This document shows, in pieces, positions 17,243 to 26,688 of a stretch of 64,000 bases of DNA. Made by a program: the position numbers and the translations under genes. The stretch's first letter is position 1. Each line of letters begins with the position of its first letter. The notes beneath the pieces are model-generated. The model had not been told where the DNA came from. It saw only the letters and a list, made by a program, of their open reading frames with translations, and made no database searches. This stretch comes from Actinobacillus minor NM305 (GTDB taxonomy: Bacteria; Pseudomonadota; Gammaproteobacteria; Enterobacterales; Pasteurellaceae): positions 1-64,000 of the forward strand of contig NZ_ACQL01000085.1 of NCBI RefSeq assembly GCF_000175195.1. The letters run 5' to 3'.

Positions 17243-18516
17243 CAGTTGCTATTTTCCTCTCAGTATTATTAGGCGCCATTCTTCTTGGTGTGCCTGTTGC
17301 TTTCGCCTTATTGATTTGTGGCGTAGCATTAATGCTTCATTTAGATCTCTTCGATGCACAAATTCTTGCTCAACAAATAGTGAGCGGTGCAGATAGTTTC
17401 TCGTTAATGGCAATTCCTTTCTTTATTCTTGCCGGCGAAATTATGAATGAAGGCGGGCTTTCTAAACGTATTATTGATTTACCAATGAAATTGGTTGGAC
17501 ATAAACGTGGTGGTTTGGGGTTTGTTGCCATTCTAGCAGCAATGATTATGGCAAGCCTTTCAGGATCAGCGGTTGCTGATACCGCAGCCGTGGCGGCAAT
17601 GTTGTTACCGATGATGAAAACCACAGGCTACCCGTTAGATCGTTCAGCCGGTCTAATTGGAACAGCAGGTATTATTGCACCGATTATCCCACCGTCCATT
17701 CCGTTTATCGTGTTTGGTGTAGCTAGTGGTGTTTCCATTACCAAATTATTCTTAGCCGGTATTTTCCCGGGCATTATGATGGGGATCTGTTTAGCTGCAT
17801 TATGGTGGTGGCAAGCAAAACGCCTCGACTTAATGACCTTCTCTAAAGCAACAAAGCAAGAACTTTGTATTTCATTTAAAAACAGTATTTGGGCATTATT
17901 GCTACCTGTTATCATCATTGGTGGGTTCCGTTCAGGTATGTTTACCCCAACGGAAGCCGGGGCTGTGGCAACCTTCTATGCTCTTGTGGTTTCACTCTTT
18001 GTTTATCGTGAACTCAAAATCAAAGATTTGTATAAAGTGATTTTAGCAGCAGCAAAAACAACCGCTGTGGTGATGTTCTTGGTTGCGGCCGCTAATGTAA
18101 CAGGTTGGTTAATTACCGTTGCTGAGTTACCAACTATGCTAACAGAATTGTTAGAACCTCTTATTGAAAGTCCAACAACATTATTGCTTGTGATTATGTT
18201 AGCGGTATTTATTATTGGTATGGTGATGGATTTAACACCTACAGTATTGATTTTAACACCAGTGCTTATGCCACTTGTTGAAGAGGCTGGTATCGACCCT
18301 GTTTATTTTGGTGTGTTATTTATCTTAAATACCTCTATCGGTTTAATTACACCGCCAGTTGGTAATGTATTAAACGTGATTACTGGCGTGTCAAAATTAC
18401 CATTTGATCAAGCAGCAAAAGGAGTATTCCCATATTTAATAATGATGATTGCATTGTTATTTGCCTTTATCTTCGTGCCAGAGCTTATTCTTGTGCCATT
18501 ACAATGGATGCAGTAA
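17239..18516 (+). CDS. yiaN: TRAP transporter large permease (DctM type)
   Basis: Ion-coupled transport subunit of 425 residues with about twelve membrane segments. Typical DctM stretches are VPVAFALLICGVALMLHL, MAIPFFILAGEIMNEGGLSKRI, ASLSGSAVADTAAVAAMLLP, GIIAPIIPPSIPFIVFG and LITPPVGNVLNVITGV. It overlaps yiaM by 4 bp. The solute-binding gene follows after 68 bp, in a stretch that carries an uptake signal (18516-18524). Confidence 0.94.
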   Translation: MTVAIFLSVLLGAILLGVPVAFALLICGVALMLHLDLFDAQILAQQIVSGADSFSLMAIPFFILAGEIMNEGGLSKRIIDLPMKLVGHKRGGLGFVAILAAMIMASLSGSAVADTAAVAAMLLPMMKTTGYPLDRSAGLIGTAGIIAPIIPPSIPFIVFGVASGVSITKLFLAGIFPGIMMGICLAALWWWQAKRLDLMTFSKATKQELCISFKNSIWALLLPVIIIGGFRSGMFTPTEAGAVATFYALVVSLFVYRELKIKDLYKVILAAAKTTAVVMFLVAAANVTGWLITVAELPTMLTELLEPLIESPTTLLLVIMLAVFIIGMVMDLTPTVLILTPVLMPLVEEAGIDPVYFGVLFILNTSIGLITPPVGNVLNVITGVSKLPFDQAAKGVFPYLIMMIALLFAFIFVPELILVPLQWMQ

Positions 18517-18584
18517 CAAGCGGTCAATTTTCTGTAAATTTTGCAAAAAAATTTCGCCCATCAGGGCATTACAAGGAGAACTCT

Positions 18585-19574
18585 ATGAAAACATTCTTTA
18601 ATTTAAAAACATTAGCTGCTGTTGTAGCATCAGCCGTTGCATTTTCTGGTGTCGCGCAAGCAGAAGTTTCATTACGTTTTGGTTATGAAGCACCACGCAG
18701 TGATAGCCAACATATCGCTGCCAAAAAATTCAATGATTTATTAAATGAAAAAACCAAAGGCGAAGTTAAGTTAAAACTTTTCCCGGATAGCACTTTAGGT
18801 AATGCACAAACGATGATTAGTGGCGTTCGTGGTGGAACCATTGATCTTGAAATGTCCGGTTCACCAAACTTTACAGGTATTGAGCCAAAATTAAATGTGA
18901 TTGATATTCCATTTATTTTTAAAGATCGCACTCACGTTTATAAAGTGTTAGATGGTGAAATCGGACAAGGTTTATTGAAAGATCTTGAAGCACAAGGCTT
19001 AAAAGGTTTGGCGTTCTGGGATGTTGGCTTCCGTGCATTCTCTAACTCAAAACACCCTGTTACAAAACCGGAAGACATTAAAGGCTTGAAAGTTCGTACT
19101 AACCAAAACCCAATGTATATCGAAGCCTTCAAATTGTTAGGCGGTAACCCTGTACCAATGCCATTAGCGGAGCTTTATACTGCACTTGAAACCCGTGCAG
19201 TGGACGCACAAGAACACCCAATCGGGATTTTCTGGTCTTCAAAACTGTATGAAGTACAAAAACATTTAAGCTTAACCAATCACGGTTATACCCCGTTAAT
19301 CGTGGTAATGAACAAAGCTAAATTTGATAGCTTAGCACCAGAACTCCAAACCGCTATTGTTGAAGCAGCAAAAGAAGCTGGGCAGTTCCAACGTGATCTT
19401 AATGTGAAAAATGAACAAGAGATCATTGCGAATTTACGTAAACAAGGTATCGAAGTGATTGAACAAGTAGATACCAAACCGTTTAAAGCGGTTATTGAAG
19501 AACAAGTACGTAAAAGTTTTGTGGAAAAACACGGTGATGAGCTGTTGAAAAAAGTGGATGCATTAGCACAATAA
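18585..19574 (+). CDS. yiaO: TRAP transporter solute-binding protein (DctP type)
   Basis: Periplasmic binding protein of about 329 residues. The signal peptide is MKTFFNLKTLAAVVASAVAF and continues to an AQA cleavage site. The mature part shows DctP features: EAPRSDSQHIAAKKFNDLL, PFIFKDRTHVYKVLDGEIG, the substrate-carboxylate region GLKVRTNQNPMYIEAFKLLG and AVDAQEHPIGIFW. The ATG at 18585 has an AGGAG site; an in-frame upstream ATG at 18504 lies inside yiaN. It hands its ligand, probably 2,3-diketo-L-gulonate, to YiaMN. Confidence 0.93.
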   Translation: MKTFFNLKTLAAVVASAVAFSGVAQAEVSLRFGYEAPRSDSQHIAAKKFNDLLNEKTKGEVKLKLFPDSTLGNAQTMISGVRGGTIDLEMSGSPNFTGIEPKLNVIDIPFIFKDRTHVYKVLDGEIGQGLLKDLEAQGLKGLAFWDVGFRAFSNSKHPVTKPEDIKGLKVRTNQNPMYIEAFKLLGGNPVPMPLAELYTALETRAVDAQEHPIGIFWSSKLYEVQKHLSLTNHGYTPLIVVMNKAKFDSLAPELQTAIVEAAKEAGQFQRDLNVKNEQEIIANLRKQGIEVIEQVDTKPFKAVIEEQVRKSFVEKHGDELLKKVDALAQ

Positions 19575-19641
19575 TGGCAAGACAAGCGGTTAGATTTTAT
19601 TGATATTATGTAACAATTATACAAAAAATAATTTAGCCCAA

Positions 19642-19770
19642 AAACTTCGCTCCCTCCGTTTACGGAGGGAGCTGCCGAAGGCTGAGGGAGGGGAAAAAAT
19701 CATATAATCAGTGAAGTTAAGGTATTTCCCTCCCCCCTATCCCCCCTCCGTAAACGGAGGGGGAGAAGTT
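19642..19770. repeat. Paired-hairpin intergenic element (copy ii)
   Basis: Arm A (19650-19671) is a hairpin with CTCCCTCCGT stems and loop TT. Arm C (19742-19763) is CCCCCTCCGT with loop AA. Read on the other strand, the arms are identical except for one T-A pair replaced by C-G. Flanking AACTTC (19643) and GAAGTT (19765) pair. Inner G-rich (GAGGGAGGGGAAA) and C-rich tracts are roughly complementary. It lies between yiaO and lyxK and may lower lyxK expression. Confidence 0.65.
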
Positions 19771-19832
19771 AAACGAAATAAAATCAGACCGCTTTTCTTT
19801 TCTGTATTTTGATTTGTAGAAAAGGAACTGTT

Positions 19833-21293
19833 ATGAACTACTATCTCGGCATTGATTGCGGTGGCACTTTTGTGAAAGCCGCACTTTTTGATGAACAAGG
19901 CATCGTGCAAAGTCTTGCACGAGAAAATGTTTCCGTTATCAGTGAGCAAGCAGGCTATGCGGAACGTGATATGCTGCAGTTATGGACGGTTTGTGCCAAT
20001 GTGATAAAAAATGTCATCATTCAAAGTAAAATCAATGCTGAAGACATTAAAGGGGTTGGCATTTCAGCGCAAGGCAAAGGCGCCTTCTTACTGGATAAAG
20101 AGCAGCAACCACTTGGGCGAGCCATTTTATCTTCGGATCAACGCTCATTGGAGAACGTAAAACGTTGGCAGGCTGAAGAAATCCCACAACAATTATATCC
20201 TCTCACACGGCAAACACTCTGGACGGGGCACCCTGTTTCGATCTTAAAATGGCTTCAAGAAAATGAACCGGATCGTTATGCGAAAATTGATAAAGTGCTG
20301 ATGTCGCACGACTATCTTCGTTTTTGTTTAACTGGACAATTACATTGTGAAGAAACAAACATCTCAGAGAGTAATCTCTATAATATGTCCGCAGGAAAAT
20401 ATGATCCTTCCCTCGCCGAACGGTTAGGCTTGCAAAACATTTTAGAAAAATTACCGCTTGTAATTAAACCGAATGAAATTGCAGGCTATGTAACCGAGCA
20501 GGCTGCACAACAAACAGGATTAGCAGCAGGAACGCCTGTTGTAGGGGGCTTATTTGATGTGGTTTCTACCGCTTATTGTGCAGGCTTAAATGATGAAACA
20601 AAATTAAATGTAGTTTTGGGGACTTGGTCGGTGGTAAGTGGTATTACAGATCATATTGATGAAACTCAGACGCTTCCTTTTGTTTATGGGCGTTACGTAG
20701 AAGCAAATCAATTTATTGTTCACGAAGCCAGCCCGACTTCTGCCGCAAATTTAGAATGGTTTTTAAAGCAATGGAGCGATCTCAGCTACCAACAAATCAA
20801 TGAAGGAATAACTCAACTTGCACCAGCAAGTAGCTCGATCTTATTTGTTCCGTTTCTATATGGTTCAAACGCAGGCTTGGGTATGCAAGCGAGCTTTTAC
20901 GGCATACAGGCTCATCATACACAAATGCATTTACTACAAGCGATTTATGAGGGCGTTTTATTTAGTTTAATGCACCATTTAAACCGAATGTTACAGCGTT
21001 TTCCTCACGCAAACATTTTACGGGTAACCGGTGGCCCGGCAAAATCAGAGGTATGGATGCAGATGCTAGCGGATCTTAGCGGTATGAGATTAGAAATTCC
21101 GCAAGTCGAAGAAACGGGGTGTTTAGGTGCAGCAATGATGGCGATGCAAGGTACAGGCAGAAAAACCACAGAGCTAAAAGCATTAACCTCAGAAATGAAA
21201 GTGTTTGAGCCAAACCCAAATCATTATGATGCGTATCAGGCTAAATACCAACGTTATCAAAAATTAACAGAAGCATTAAAAGTGATGATTTAA
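19833..21293 (+). CDS. lyxK: L-xylulose/3-keto-L-gulonate kinase
   Basis: FGGY-type carbohydrate kinase of 486 residues. Phosphate-1 motif YYLGIDCGGTFVKAALFD, the family region KGVGISAQGKGAFLLDKE, catalytic Asp region TPVVGGLFDVVSTAYCAGL and adenosine motif ILRVTGGPAKSEVWMQMLADL are present. LyxK phosphorylates L-xylulose and 3-keto-L-gulonate, so it follows YiaK in the pathway. The ATG at 19833 is preceded by AAGGAAC. It is separated from yiaO by a repeat element and ends the block. No sgbH, sgbU or sgbE follows. Confidence 0.9.
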   Translation: MNYYLGIDCGGTFVKAALFDEQGIVQSLARENVSVISEQAGYAERDMLQLWTVCANVIKNVIIQSKINAEDIKGVGISAQGKGAFLLDKEQQPLGRAILSSDQRSLENVKRWQAEEIPQQLYPLTRQTLWTGHPVSILKWLQENEPDRYAKIDKVLMSHDYLRFCLTGQLHCEETNISESNLYNMSAGKYDPSLAERLGLQNILEKLPLVIKPNEIAGYVTEQAAQQTGLAAGTPVVGGLFDVVSTAYCAGLNDETKLNVVLGTWSVVSGITDHIDETQTLPFVYGRYVEANQFIVHEASPTSAANLEWFLKQWSDLSYQQINEGITQLAPASSSILFVPFLYGSNAGLGMQASFYGIQAHHTQMHLLQAIYEGVLFSLMHHLNRMLQRFPHANILRVTGGPAKSEVWMQMLADLSGMRLEIPQVEETGCLGAAMMAMQGTGRKTTELKALTSEMKVFEPNPNHYDAYQAKYQRYQKLTEALKVMI

Positions 21294-21303
21294 GAAAGAT
21301 AAA

Positions 21304-21324
21304 GGGGCAATTTGAAATTGCCCC
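21304..21324. terminator. Hairpin after lyxK
   Basis: GGGGCAATTT pairs with AAATTGCCCC across a very small loop. Only a weak T-run follows (TATTACTTT). Confidence 0.5.
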
Positions 21325-21372
21325 TATTACTTTCTACGATAGTAAAATATCTGTTGAATTTGACCGCTTGAA

Positions 21373-22125
21373 TTAGCGTTTATTTGCTTGATATACCTTC
21401 ATCGCTTCAGGAATTAAGCGCTCTAAATTTTCTTTACGATCTGCATTTGATGGGTGAGTTGAGAAAATGGATAAGCCTGAATCACCACTTGCTTGACTCA
21501 TTTTTACCCATACATTTGGTGCAGCTGAAGGGTTATAACCAGCTTGTGCCATTAACATTAAACCGATTTCATCTGCTTCTGTTTCTTGACTACGAGAGAA
21601 TGGCTTATTAGCGATCAAGTCTGTTCCTGTGCTGAGAAGCCCCCCGGTATCAACACCTAGTGCTGCTGTTGCAGCAGCATCTGCAATGGAACCTAAAATA
21701 CCGGTAGTCATTTCAAAATTATAAGAAGATTTACTATGCTCTTCCAAGGCATGAGCCATTTCGTGTCCCATTACCGTTGCAATTTCATCATCGGTCATTT
21801 TGAGTTTTTCAACAAGCCCCGTATAAAATCCCATTTTTCCGCCGGCCATTGCCCAGGCATTTAACTCATTTGTGCGAAAGACGGTAATTTCCCAACTAAA
21901 AGGTACGCCTGTTTTATTGGCTTTTTCCGCATAAGGTTTCATGCGATTAAAGACAGCATGAATGCGTTTTGCCGTTGATGATGAGGTATCAATAGCATTG
22001 GCATTTTGTTGTTTCATTTGCGCATAGCCTTGTAATGCTTTTGCGTTCATTTGTTGTGTATTCACACAAGCTGCAATCGCAGTAATGATAAAAGCAGAAA
22101 GGGCAAGGTGTTTGATCATTTTCAT
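21373..22125 (-). CDS. M48 family metalloprotease lipoprotein (LoiP/YcaL-like)
   Basis: Zinc metalloprotease of 250 residues. A lipobox signal (AFIITAIAAC, lipidated C20) anchors it, probably to the outer membrane. The HExxH zinc site is VMGHEMAHALEEH and the third ligand lies in SRSQETEADEIGLMLM. The size and sequence type match LoiP and YcaL, which act in outer membrane protein quality control with BepA. It is a monocistronic gene on the minus strand downstream of ppa, with a terminator between. Confidence 0.88.
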   Translation of the reverse strand: MKMIKHLALSAFIITAIAACVNTQQMNAKALQGYAQMKQQNANAIDTSSSTAKRIHAVFNRMKPYAEKANKTGVPFSWEITVFRTNELNAWAMAGGKMGFYTGLVEKLKMTDDEIATVMGHEMAHALEEHSKSSYNFEMTTGILGSIADAAATAALGVDTGGLLSTGTDLIANKPFSRSQETEADEIGLMLMAQAGYNPSAAPNVWVKMSQASGDSGLSIFSTHPSNADRKENLERLIPEAMKVYQANKR

Positions 22126-22149
22126 TTTTATATCCTCAATGAAGTATAA

Positions 22150-22178
22150 AAAATGCCAAAGTAAAACTCTGGCATTTT
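22150..22178 (-). terminator. Terminator after ppa
   Basis: AAAATGCCA pairs with TGGCATTTT around an 11-nt loop. On the minus strand a T-run follows. Confidence 0.75.
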
Positions 22179-22195
22179 CATTTCTTTGTTAAAGG

Positions 22196-22723
22196 TTATT
22201 TTTTAGCACGTTCGAAAGATTCTAAGATCTCTTGGCGAGCAGCTTCAACACCTTCCCAGCCTTCAACTTTAACCCATTTACCCGCTTCTAATGCTTTGTA
22301 GCTTTCGAAGAAGTGTTGGATCTGTGCTTTTAATAATGCAGGTAAATCACCAACATCTTTAATGTGATCGTATTCTTTGCTTAATTTTGTGTGCGGAACT
22401 GCAACCACTTTTGCATCGCCACCTGCTTCGTCAGTCATTTTTAATACACCAACCGGACGGCAACGAATCACTGAACCTGGTTGAAGTGGGTATGGCGTTG
22501 GTACTAATACATCTACTGGGTCGCCATCTGAAGAAAGCGTATTGTTCACATAACCGTAGTTTGCCGGATAGAACATTGCTGTTGCCATAAAGCGATCTAC
22601 GAATAAAGTGCCAGTTTCTTTATCCACTTCGTATTTGATTGGATCTGAATTCGCCGGAATTTCGATCACAACATAAATATCATCTGGTAATTCTTTACCA
22701 GCTGGTACGTTTTCTAAGCCCAT
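22196..22723 (-). CDS. ppa: Inorganic diphosphatase
   Basis: Cytoplasmic family I pyrophosphatase that hydrolyses PPi and so drives biosynthetic reactions. The 175-residue protein has [38 protein letters not shown] with the metal-binding aspartates, and [10 protein letters not shown]. Length matches E. coli Ppa (176). Monocistronic, with its own terminator. Confidence 0.96.
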   Translation of the reverse strand: MGLENVPAGKELPDDIYVVIEIPANSDPIKYEVDKETGTLFVDRFMATAMFYPANYGYVNNTLSSDGDPVDVLVPTPYPLQPGSVIRCRPVGVLKMTDEAGGDAKVVAVPHTKLSKEYDHIKDVGDLPALLKAQIQHFFESYKALEAGKWVKVEGWEGVEAARQEILESFERAKK

Positions 22724-22798
22724 TTTGATTTCCTTCTGTTGTAGAGGTAAAAAAACAATGAGATTATAGCGTATCTCAAATCAAATTTGTATTTAGAA

Positions 22799-23500
22799 AT
22801 GAAAAAATCAGCACCTTTTCAATTTAAACAATTTAGTGTTGCCCATGATAAATGTGCAATGAAAGTGAATACCGATGGTATTTTATTAGGCGCCATTGCA
22901 GACGTTTCGAATGTTCAACGTATTTTAGATATGGGCACAGGATCAGGATTAATTGCACTTATGTTAGGGCAACGAACAGAAGAGCGTTGTCAAATCATGG
23001 CATTAGAATTAGAAGAAAACGCCTATCAACAAGCGGTTGAAAATGTAAAAAATTCTGCATGGACTGCGAGAATTAAGGTTATTCATGGCGATGTGATGAA
23101 TACGTCTTTTTTGGAAAAATTTGATTTAATTGTGTCTAATCCACCTTATTTTTCACAGAGTTTGGCGACACGCAACCCGCAGCGTGATTTAGCACGTACC
23201 GTAGTACAAAGCCATTTAGATTGGCTTAATCAGGCAAGAAAATGGCTAAGTGAAACAGGTAAAATTACGTTTATTTTGCCTGTTGATGCCGGCGACAAAT
23301 TGATTCAAGAGACAACGCTTCATTGTATTTCTCGTTGGTTGATTAGCCCTAAAGTCAATAGTTTGCCTAAGCGTATGATTGTAACTTTTAGCCCGACTTT
23401 TGCACCTTGTCAGGAAGAACGCTTAACGATTTATCAGCAAGATCAGCAATACAGTGAAGCATTTAAGTATTTTACGAGGGAATTTTATTTGAACATGTAA
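22799..23500 (+). CDS. trmN: tRNA1(Val) (adenine(37)-N6)-methyltransferase
   Basis: S-adenosylmethionine-dependent enzyme (YfiC) that makes m6A37 in tRNA1(Val). The 233-residue protein has the SAM loop ILDMGTGSGLIALML and the N6-adenine methyltransferase signature LIVSNPPYF. The opening FQFKQFSVAHDKCAMKVNTDGILLGA is characteristic. The ATG at 22799 is preferred to an upstream in-frame TTG at 22787. It is divergent from ppa and convergent with the next gene. Confidence 0.9.
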   Translation: MKKSAPFQFKQFSVAHDKCAMKVNTDGILLGAIADVSNVQRILDMGTGSGLIALMLGQRTEERCQIMALELEENAYQQAVENVKNSAWTARIKVIHGDVMNTSFLEKFDLIVSNPPYFSQSLATRNPQRDLARTVVQSHLDWLNQARKWLSETGKITFILPVDAGDKLIQETTLHCISRWLISPKVNSLPKRMIVTFSPTFAPCQEERLTIYQQDQQYSEAFKYFTREFYLNM

Positions 23501-23507
23501 GACAAGT

Positions 23508-23533
23508 GGCTCCCTTCGCCAATGAAGGAAGCC
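23508..23533. terminator. Hairpin between convergent genes
   Basis: GGCTCCCTTC pairs with GAAGGAAGCC (one mismatch) around a 6-nt loop between trmN and the DUF3298 gene. Confidence 0.5.
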
Positions 23534-23560
23534 TGCGGATTTTTAAACGAGGGAAAGCGC

Positions 23561-24556
23561 TTATTGATTTTCTGGGAAGGTATAAAACCCATCTTTTTCC
23601 GTTTGTTTGAATTCTGGGGCAAGCAGCTCATTAAGTTGATAGTAGTTAATGGCTAACTCAATTTCACCTTCTGCATAAGGCCCCAATTCATATACCGGAT
23701 ACACGAAAACAATTCCATCTTTGTTAAAGTAGAAATTATCGGAAATACGGAAATCTTTTTTCTCGACAAATAATGGGGCTTCGCCACTACGCTCTGAACT
23801 ATATGTATCCCATAGCAGCGCTTTAAGTTTTGCTTGGTTTTTCTCATTGATCACATCATTAAGGGTAATCAATGCTTTTTTGTTTGTGTCAATATTAAGA
23901 TAATTTGTATGACCCATACCATGAGCACCGCCAGTAAAAGAGTAAGTGCTCTGTGTAAATGAAACAATATGATTACGTTGCCCTAAATATTGAGTGTAGG
24001 CACTTTCTTCCATTGCAAAAGGTTTATACTCTTTTGCATCTTTTTCTAACTCTTGGTATATTTTTTCAAAGCGCTCAACAATATCTTGTGGCTTCACTGC
24101 GGTAAGGTTCACTTTCTCCGATTCATCTTTTGTGAGATAAAGCTTTAATAACTCTTGTAATAAGAGTTGATCTAACCACTCAATATGAGTAATGGCGGTA
24201 TTTGCAAACACGCTCACTTTAGATTCTTCACGAGCAAATTCATCCTTTGGATCTTTCGGAAATTTTAACGTTTTGGATTTATCAATCAACTTTGTGATTT
24301 CAACTTGTAATGTAGGAAATGAAGCTGTGTGTTTTTGTAGCTCGCTGTATTCCGCACTCAATTTCGTATAATCAGCTTCAAGCGCGTTAAGCTCATTTTC
24401 TTTGGTGGTTAAATCAGTTTGTGCTTTTTTATAATCAGCCTGTAATTGAACGAATTGCTTTTCTGTTTCAATCACTTTCTGGGATAAATTGGCATCATCA
24501 CACGCAGAGATCATAAAGGTTGTTGCAATAAACATTGCAAAGAGTGATTTTTTCAT
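23561..24556 (-). CDS. Lipoprotein with coiled coil and RsiV-type (DUF3298) domain
   Basis: Predicted lipoprotein of 331 residues. MKKSLFAMFIATTFMISAC is a lipobox signal. Residues of about 20-85 form a coiled coil rich in K, E and Q (QLQADYKKAQTDLTTKENE). The C-terminal part fits the RsiV/DUF3298 and DUF4163 fold (FTGGAHGMGHTNYLNIDTNKKALITLNDV, with GGAH then LY-type strands). The family includes the lysozyme-binding anti-sigma factor RsiV, but no sigma factor partner is adjacent except the main rpoD downstream. An envelope role, possibly lysozyme or glycan binding, is only inferred. Confidence 0.75.
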   Translation of the reverse strand: MKKSLFAMFIATTFMISACDDANLSQKVIETEKQFVQLQADYKKAQTDLTTKENELNALEADYTKLSAEYSELQKHTASFPTLQVEITKLIDKSKTLKFPKDPKDEFAREESKVSVFANTAITHIEWLDQLLLQELLKLYLTKDESEKVNLTAVKPQDIVERFEKIYQELEKDAKEYKPFAMEESAYTQYLGQRNHIVSFTQSTYSFTGGAHGMGHTNYLNIDTNKKALITLNDVINEKNQAKLKALLWDTYSSERSGEAPLFVEKKDFRISDNFYFNKDGIVFVYPVYELGPYAEGEIELAINYYQLNELLAPEFKQTEKDGFYTFPENQ

Positions 24557-24583
24557 TGTTATTTTCCTTATCACTAATGAGAA

Positions 24584-24611
24584 AAATCCTCAGCCAAAAA
24601 GCTGAGGATTT
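24584..24611 (-). terminator. Terminator after rpoD
   Basis: AAATCCTCAGC pairs with GCTGAGGATTT around a 6-nt loop, with a T-run on the minus strand directly after the rpoD stop. Confidence 0.85.
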
Positions 24612-24615
24612 AGCA

Positions 24616-26481
24616 CTAATCGTCTAAGAAACTGCGTAAGGTTTCTGAACGGCTTGGGTGTCTTAATTTGCGTAATGCTTTAGCTTCAATCTGACGAATA
24701 CGCTCACGGGTAACATCAAACTGTTTGCCCACTTCTTCAAGTGTATGGTCGGTATTCATATCAATACCAAAGCGCATACGTAATACTTTTGCTTCACGTG
24801 GTGTTAAGCCTTCGAGAACTTCATTTGTCGCAATACGCAAACTTTCTGCTGTAGCAGAGTCTAATGGCAGTTCAAGGCTTTCGTCTTGAATAAAGTCGCC
24901 TAAATGTGAATCATCGTCATCACCAATCGGAGTTTCCATTGAGATTGGCTCTTTCGCAATTTTCAACACTTTGCGGATTTTATCTTCCGGCATATTCATA
25001 CGTTCAGCCAGCTCTTCAGGCGTTGCTTCACGCCCCATTTCTTGCAAACATTGACGAGAAATACGATTTAATTTGTTAATCGTTTCAATCATATGCACCG
25101 GAATACGGATGGTACGAGCCTGATCCGCAATTGAACGGGTAATCGCTTGACGAATCCACCAAGTTGCATAGGTTGAGAATTTATAACCACGGCGGTATTC
25201 AAATTTATCAACCGCTTTCATCAAACCGATGTTACCTTCTTGAATTAAATCAAGGAATTGTAAACCACGGTTGGTGTATTTTTTCGCGATAGAGATCACA
25301 AGACGCAAGTTTGCTTCCACCATCTCTTTTTTCGCACGGCGAGCTTTGAGTTCACCATTCGCAATACGTCCACCGATTTCACGAATTTGTGCAATTGTTA
25401 AGCCAGATTGTTGCTCAAGATTTTGCAAATTCACAATATTGATACGGATTTTTTCAACATAATTAGCTAATTTTGGCACACCACCTTTTTTCGCATTAAT
25501 CGCTTTTTCGATCCAAGCTTCTGTGGTTTCGTTATTTTGGAATGCCTTTAAGAAATCCGCTTTTTTCATACCGGCATATTCAACGGCATAACGTTGAATT
25601 TGGCGCTCTTCTGCTCGAACTTGCTTCATCAATTTTTGCATTGAACCCACAAGTAAATCAAACTGTTTAGGAACTAAGCGGAATTCACGGAAAATATCAG
25701 AAAGTGCATTAATTTGTTCTCTAGCTTTTGCATGAGTGCGTCCATGTTTCTGAATTGCTAGTAATGCTTTTTCATGCTGTGCTTTTAATGCCGCAAATTT
25801 TTCACGGGCCAGTTCTGGATCGATTGAGCTATCATCAGCGTTATCTGAACTGCTATCACCATCTTCATCTTCAGATTCATCGTCAACATCGGCAACAATG
25901 TCGCTCTCTTCATCATCTAAATGCGCATCTTCATCAATTGGTGCTTCTTCCTGTGCGTTAGGATCAACGAAGGCTGTAATAAGATCGACTAAACGCATTT
26001 CACCGGCTTCAACTTGCGCATAACATTCTAATACGCCAACTAATGCTTCTGGATATTCAGCCACAGCGCATTGTACTTCGTTAATCCCTTCTTCAATACG
26101 TTTTGAAATTTGAATTTCATCTTCACGAGTTAAAAGTTCAACAGTACCCATTTCACGCATGTACATACGCACTGGGTCAGTTGTACGACCGAGCTCAGAC
26201 TCTACGGTAGAAAGCACTTTTGTAGCTTCTTCTACCACGTCTTCATCGGTAATATTTTCGGCAAGCATTAGCTCATCGGTATCTGGGGCAGTTTCTAAAA
26301 CTTGGATCCCCATATCCGTAATCATTTGAATAATATCTTCAATTTGCTCTGCATCAACCAATTCTTCAGGTAAGTGGTCGTGGACTTCAGATAAAATAAG
26401 GTAGCCCTGTTCACGACCTTGAGCAATCAGAAGTTCGATTTGAGATTGTTGTTCTAATTGTTGATCTACGTGTTGTTCCAT
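24616..26481 (-). CDS. rpoD: RNA polymerase sigma factor sigma-70
   Basis: Housekeeping sigma factor of 621 residues. Region 1.1 lies at the N-terminus and region 1.2 around [11 protein letters not shown]. An acidic non-conserved insert ([20 protein letters not shown], near residue 190) follows. Region 2 is [20 protein letters not shown] and [16 protein letters not shown], which covers -10 recognition. Region 4 ends [20 protein letters not shown] for -35 recognition. The usual rpsU-dnaG neighbours are not upstream; prfC is. Confidence 0.97.
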   Translation of the reverse strand: MEQHVDQQLEQQSQIELLIAQGREQGYLILSEVHDHLPEELVDAEQIEDIIQMITDMGIQVLETAPDTDELMLAENITDEDVVEEATKVLSTVESELGRTTDPVRMYMREMGTVELLTREDEIQISKRIEEGINEVQCAVAEYPEALVGVLECYAQVEAGEMRLVDLITAFVDPNAQEEAPIDEDAHLDDEESDIVADVDDESEDEDGDSSSDNADDSSIDPELAREKFAALKAQHEKALLAIQKHGRTHAKAREQINALSDIFREFRLVPKQFDLLVGSMQKLMKQVRAEERQIQRYAVEYAGMKKADFLKAFQNNETTEAWIEKAINAKKGGVPKLANYVEKIRINIVNLQNLEQQSGLTIAQIREIGGRIANGELKARRAKKEMVEANLRLVISIAKKYTNRGLQFLDLIQEGNIGLMKAVDKFEYRRGYKFSTYATWWIRQAITRSIADQARTIRIPVHMIETINKLNRISRQCLQEMGREATPEELAERMNMPEDKIRKVLKIAKEPISMETPIGDDDDSHLGDFIQDESLELPLDSATAESLRIATNEVLEGLTPREAKVLRMRFGIDMNTDHTLEEVGKQFDVTRERIRQIEAKALRKLRHPSRSETLRSFLDD

Positions 26482-26619
26482 AATGATTTCCGTTTTCGAG
26501 CAGGCAAAAAAATAGTAGTGGATTATACCATTTTTTCAGCCTATTTTGGCAAGATTTATCTCAATAAGTGCGTTTTATATAGGTATTTTAAGGAAATTTT
26601 CAAGAAAACATAAAAAGTT

Positions 26620-26673
26620 AAGCGGTCAATTTTTTTCGATGATTTGTAATATGGCATCAAAAATTGACCGCTT
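26620..26673 (-). terminator. Inverted uptake-signal pair after prfC
   Basis: AAGCGGTCAATTTTT (26620-26634) and its exact complement (26659-26673) form a 15-bp stem with a 24-nt loop, directly downstream of the prfC stop on the minus strand. Confidence 0.65.
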
Positions 26674-26688
26674 GTAGAAACGAGGAAA

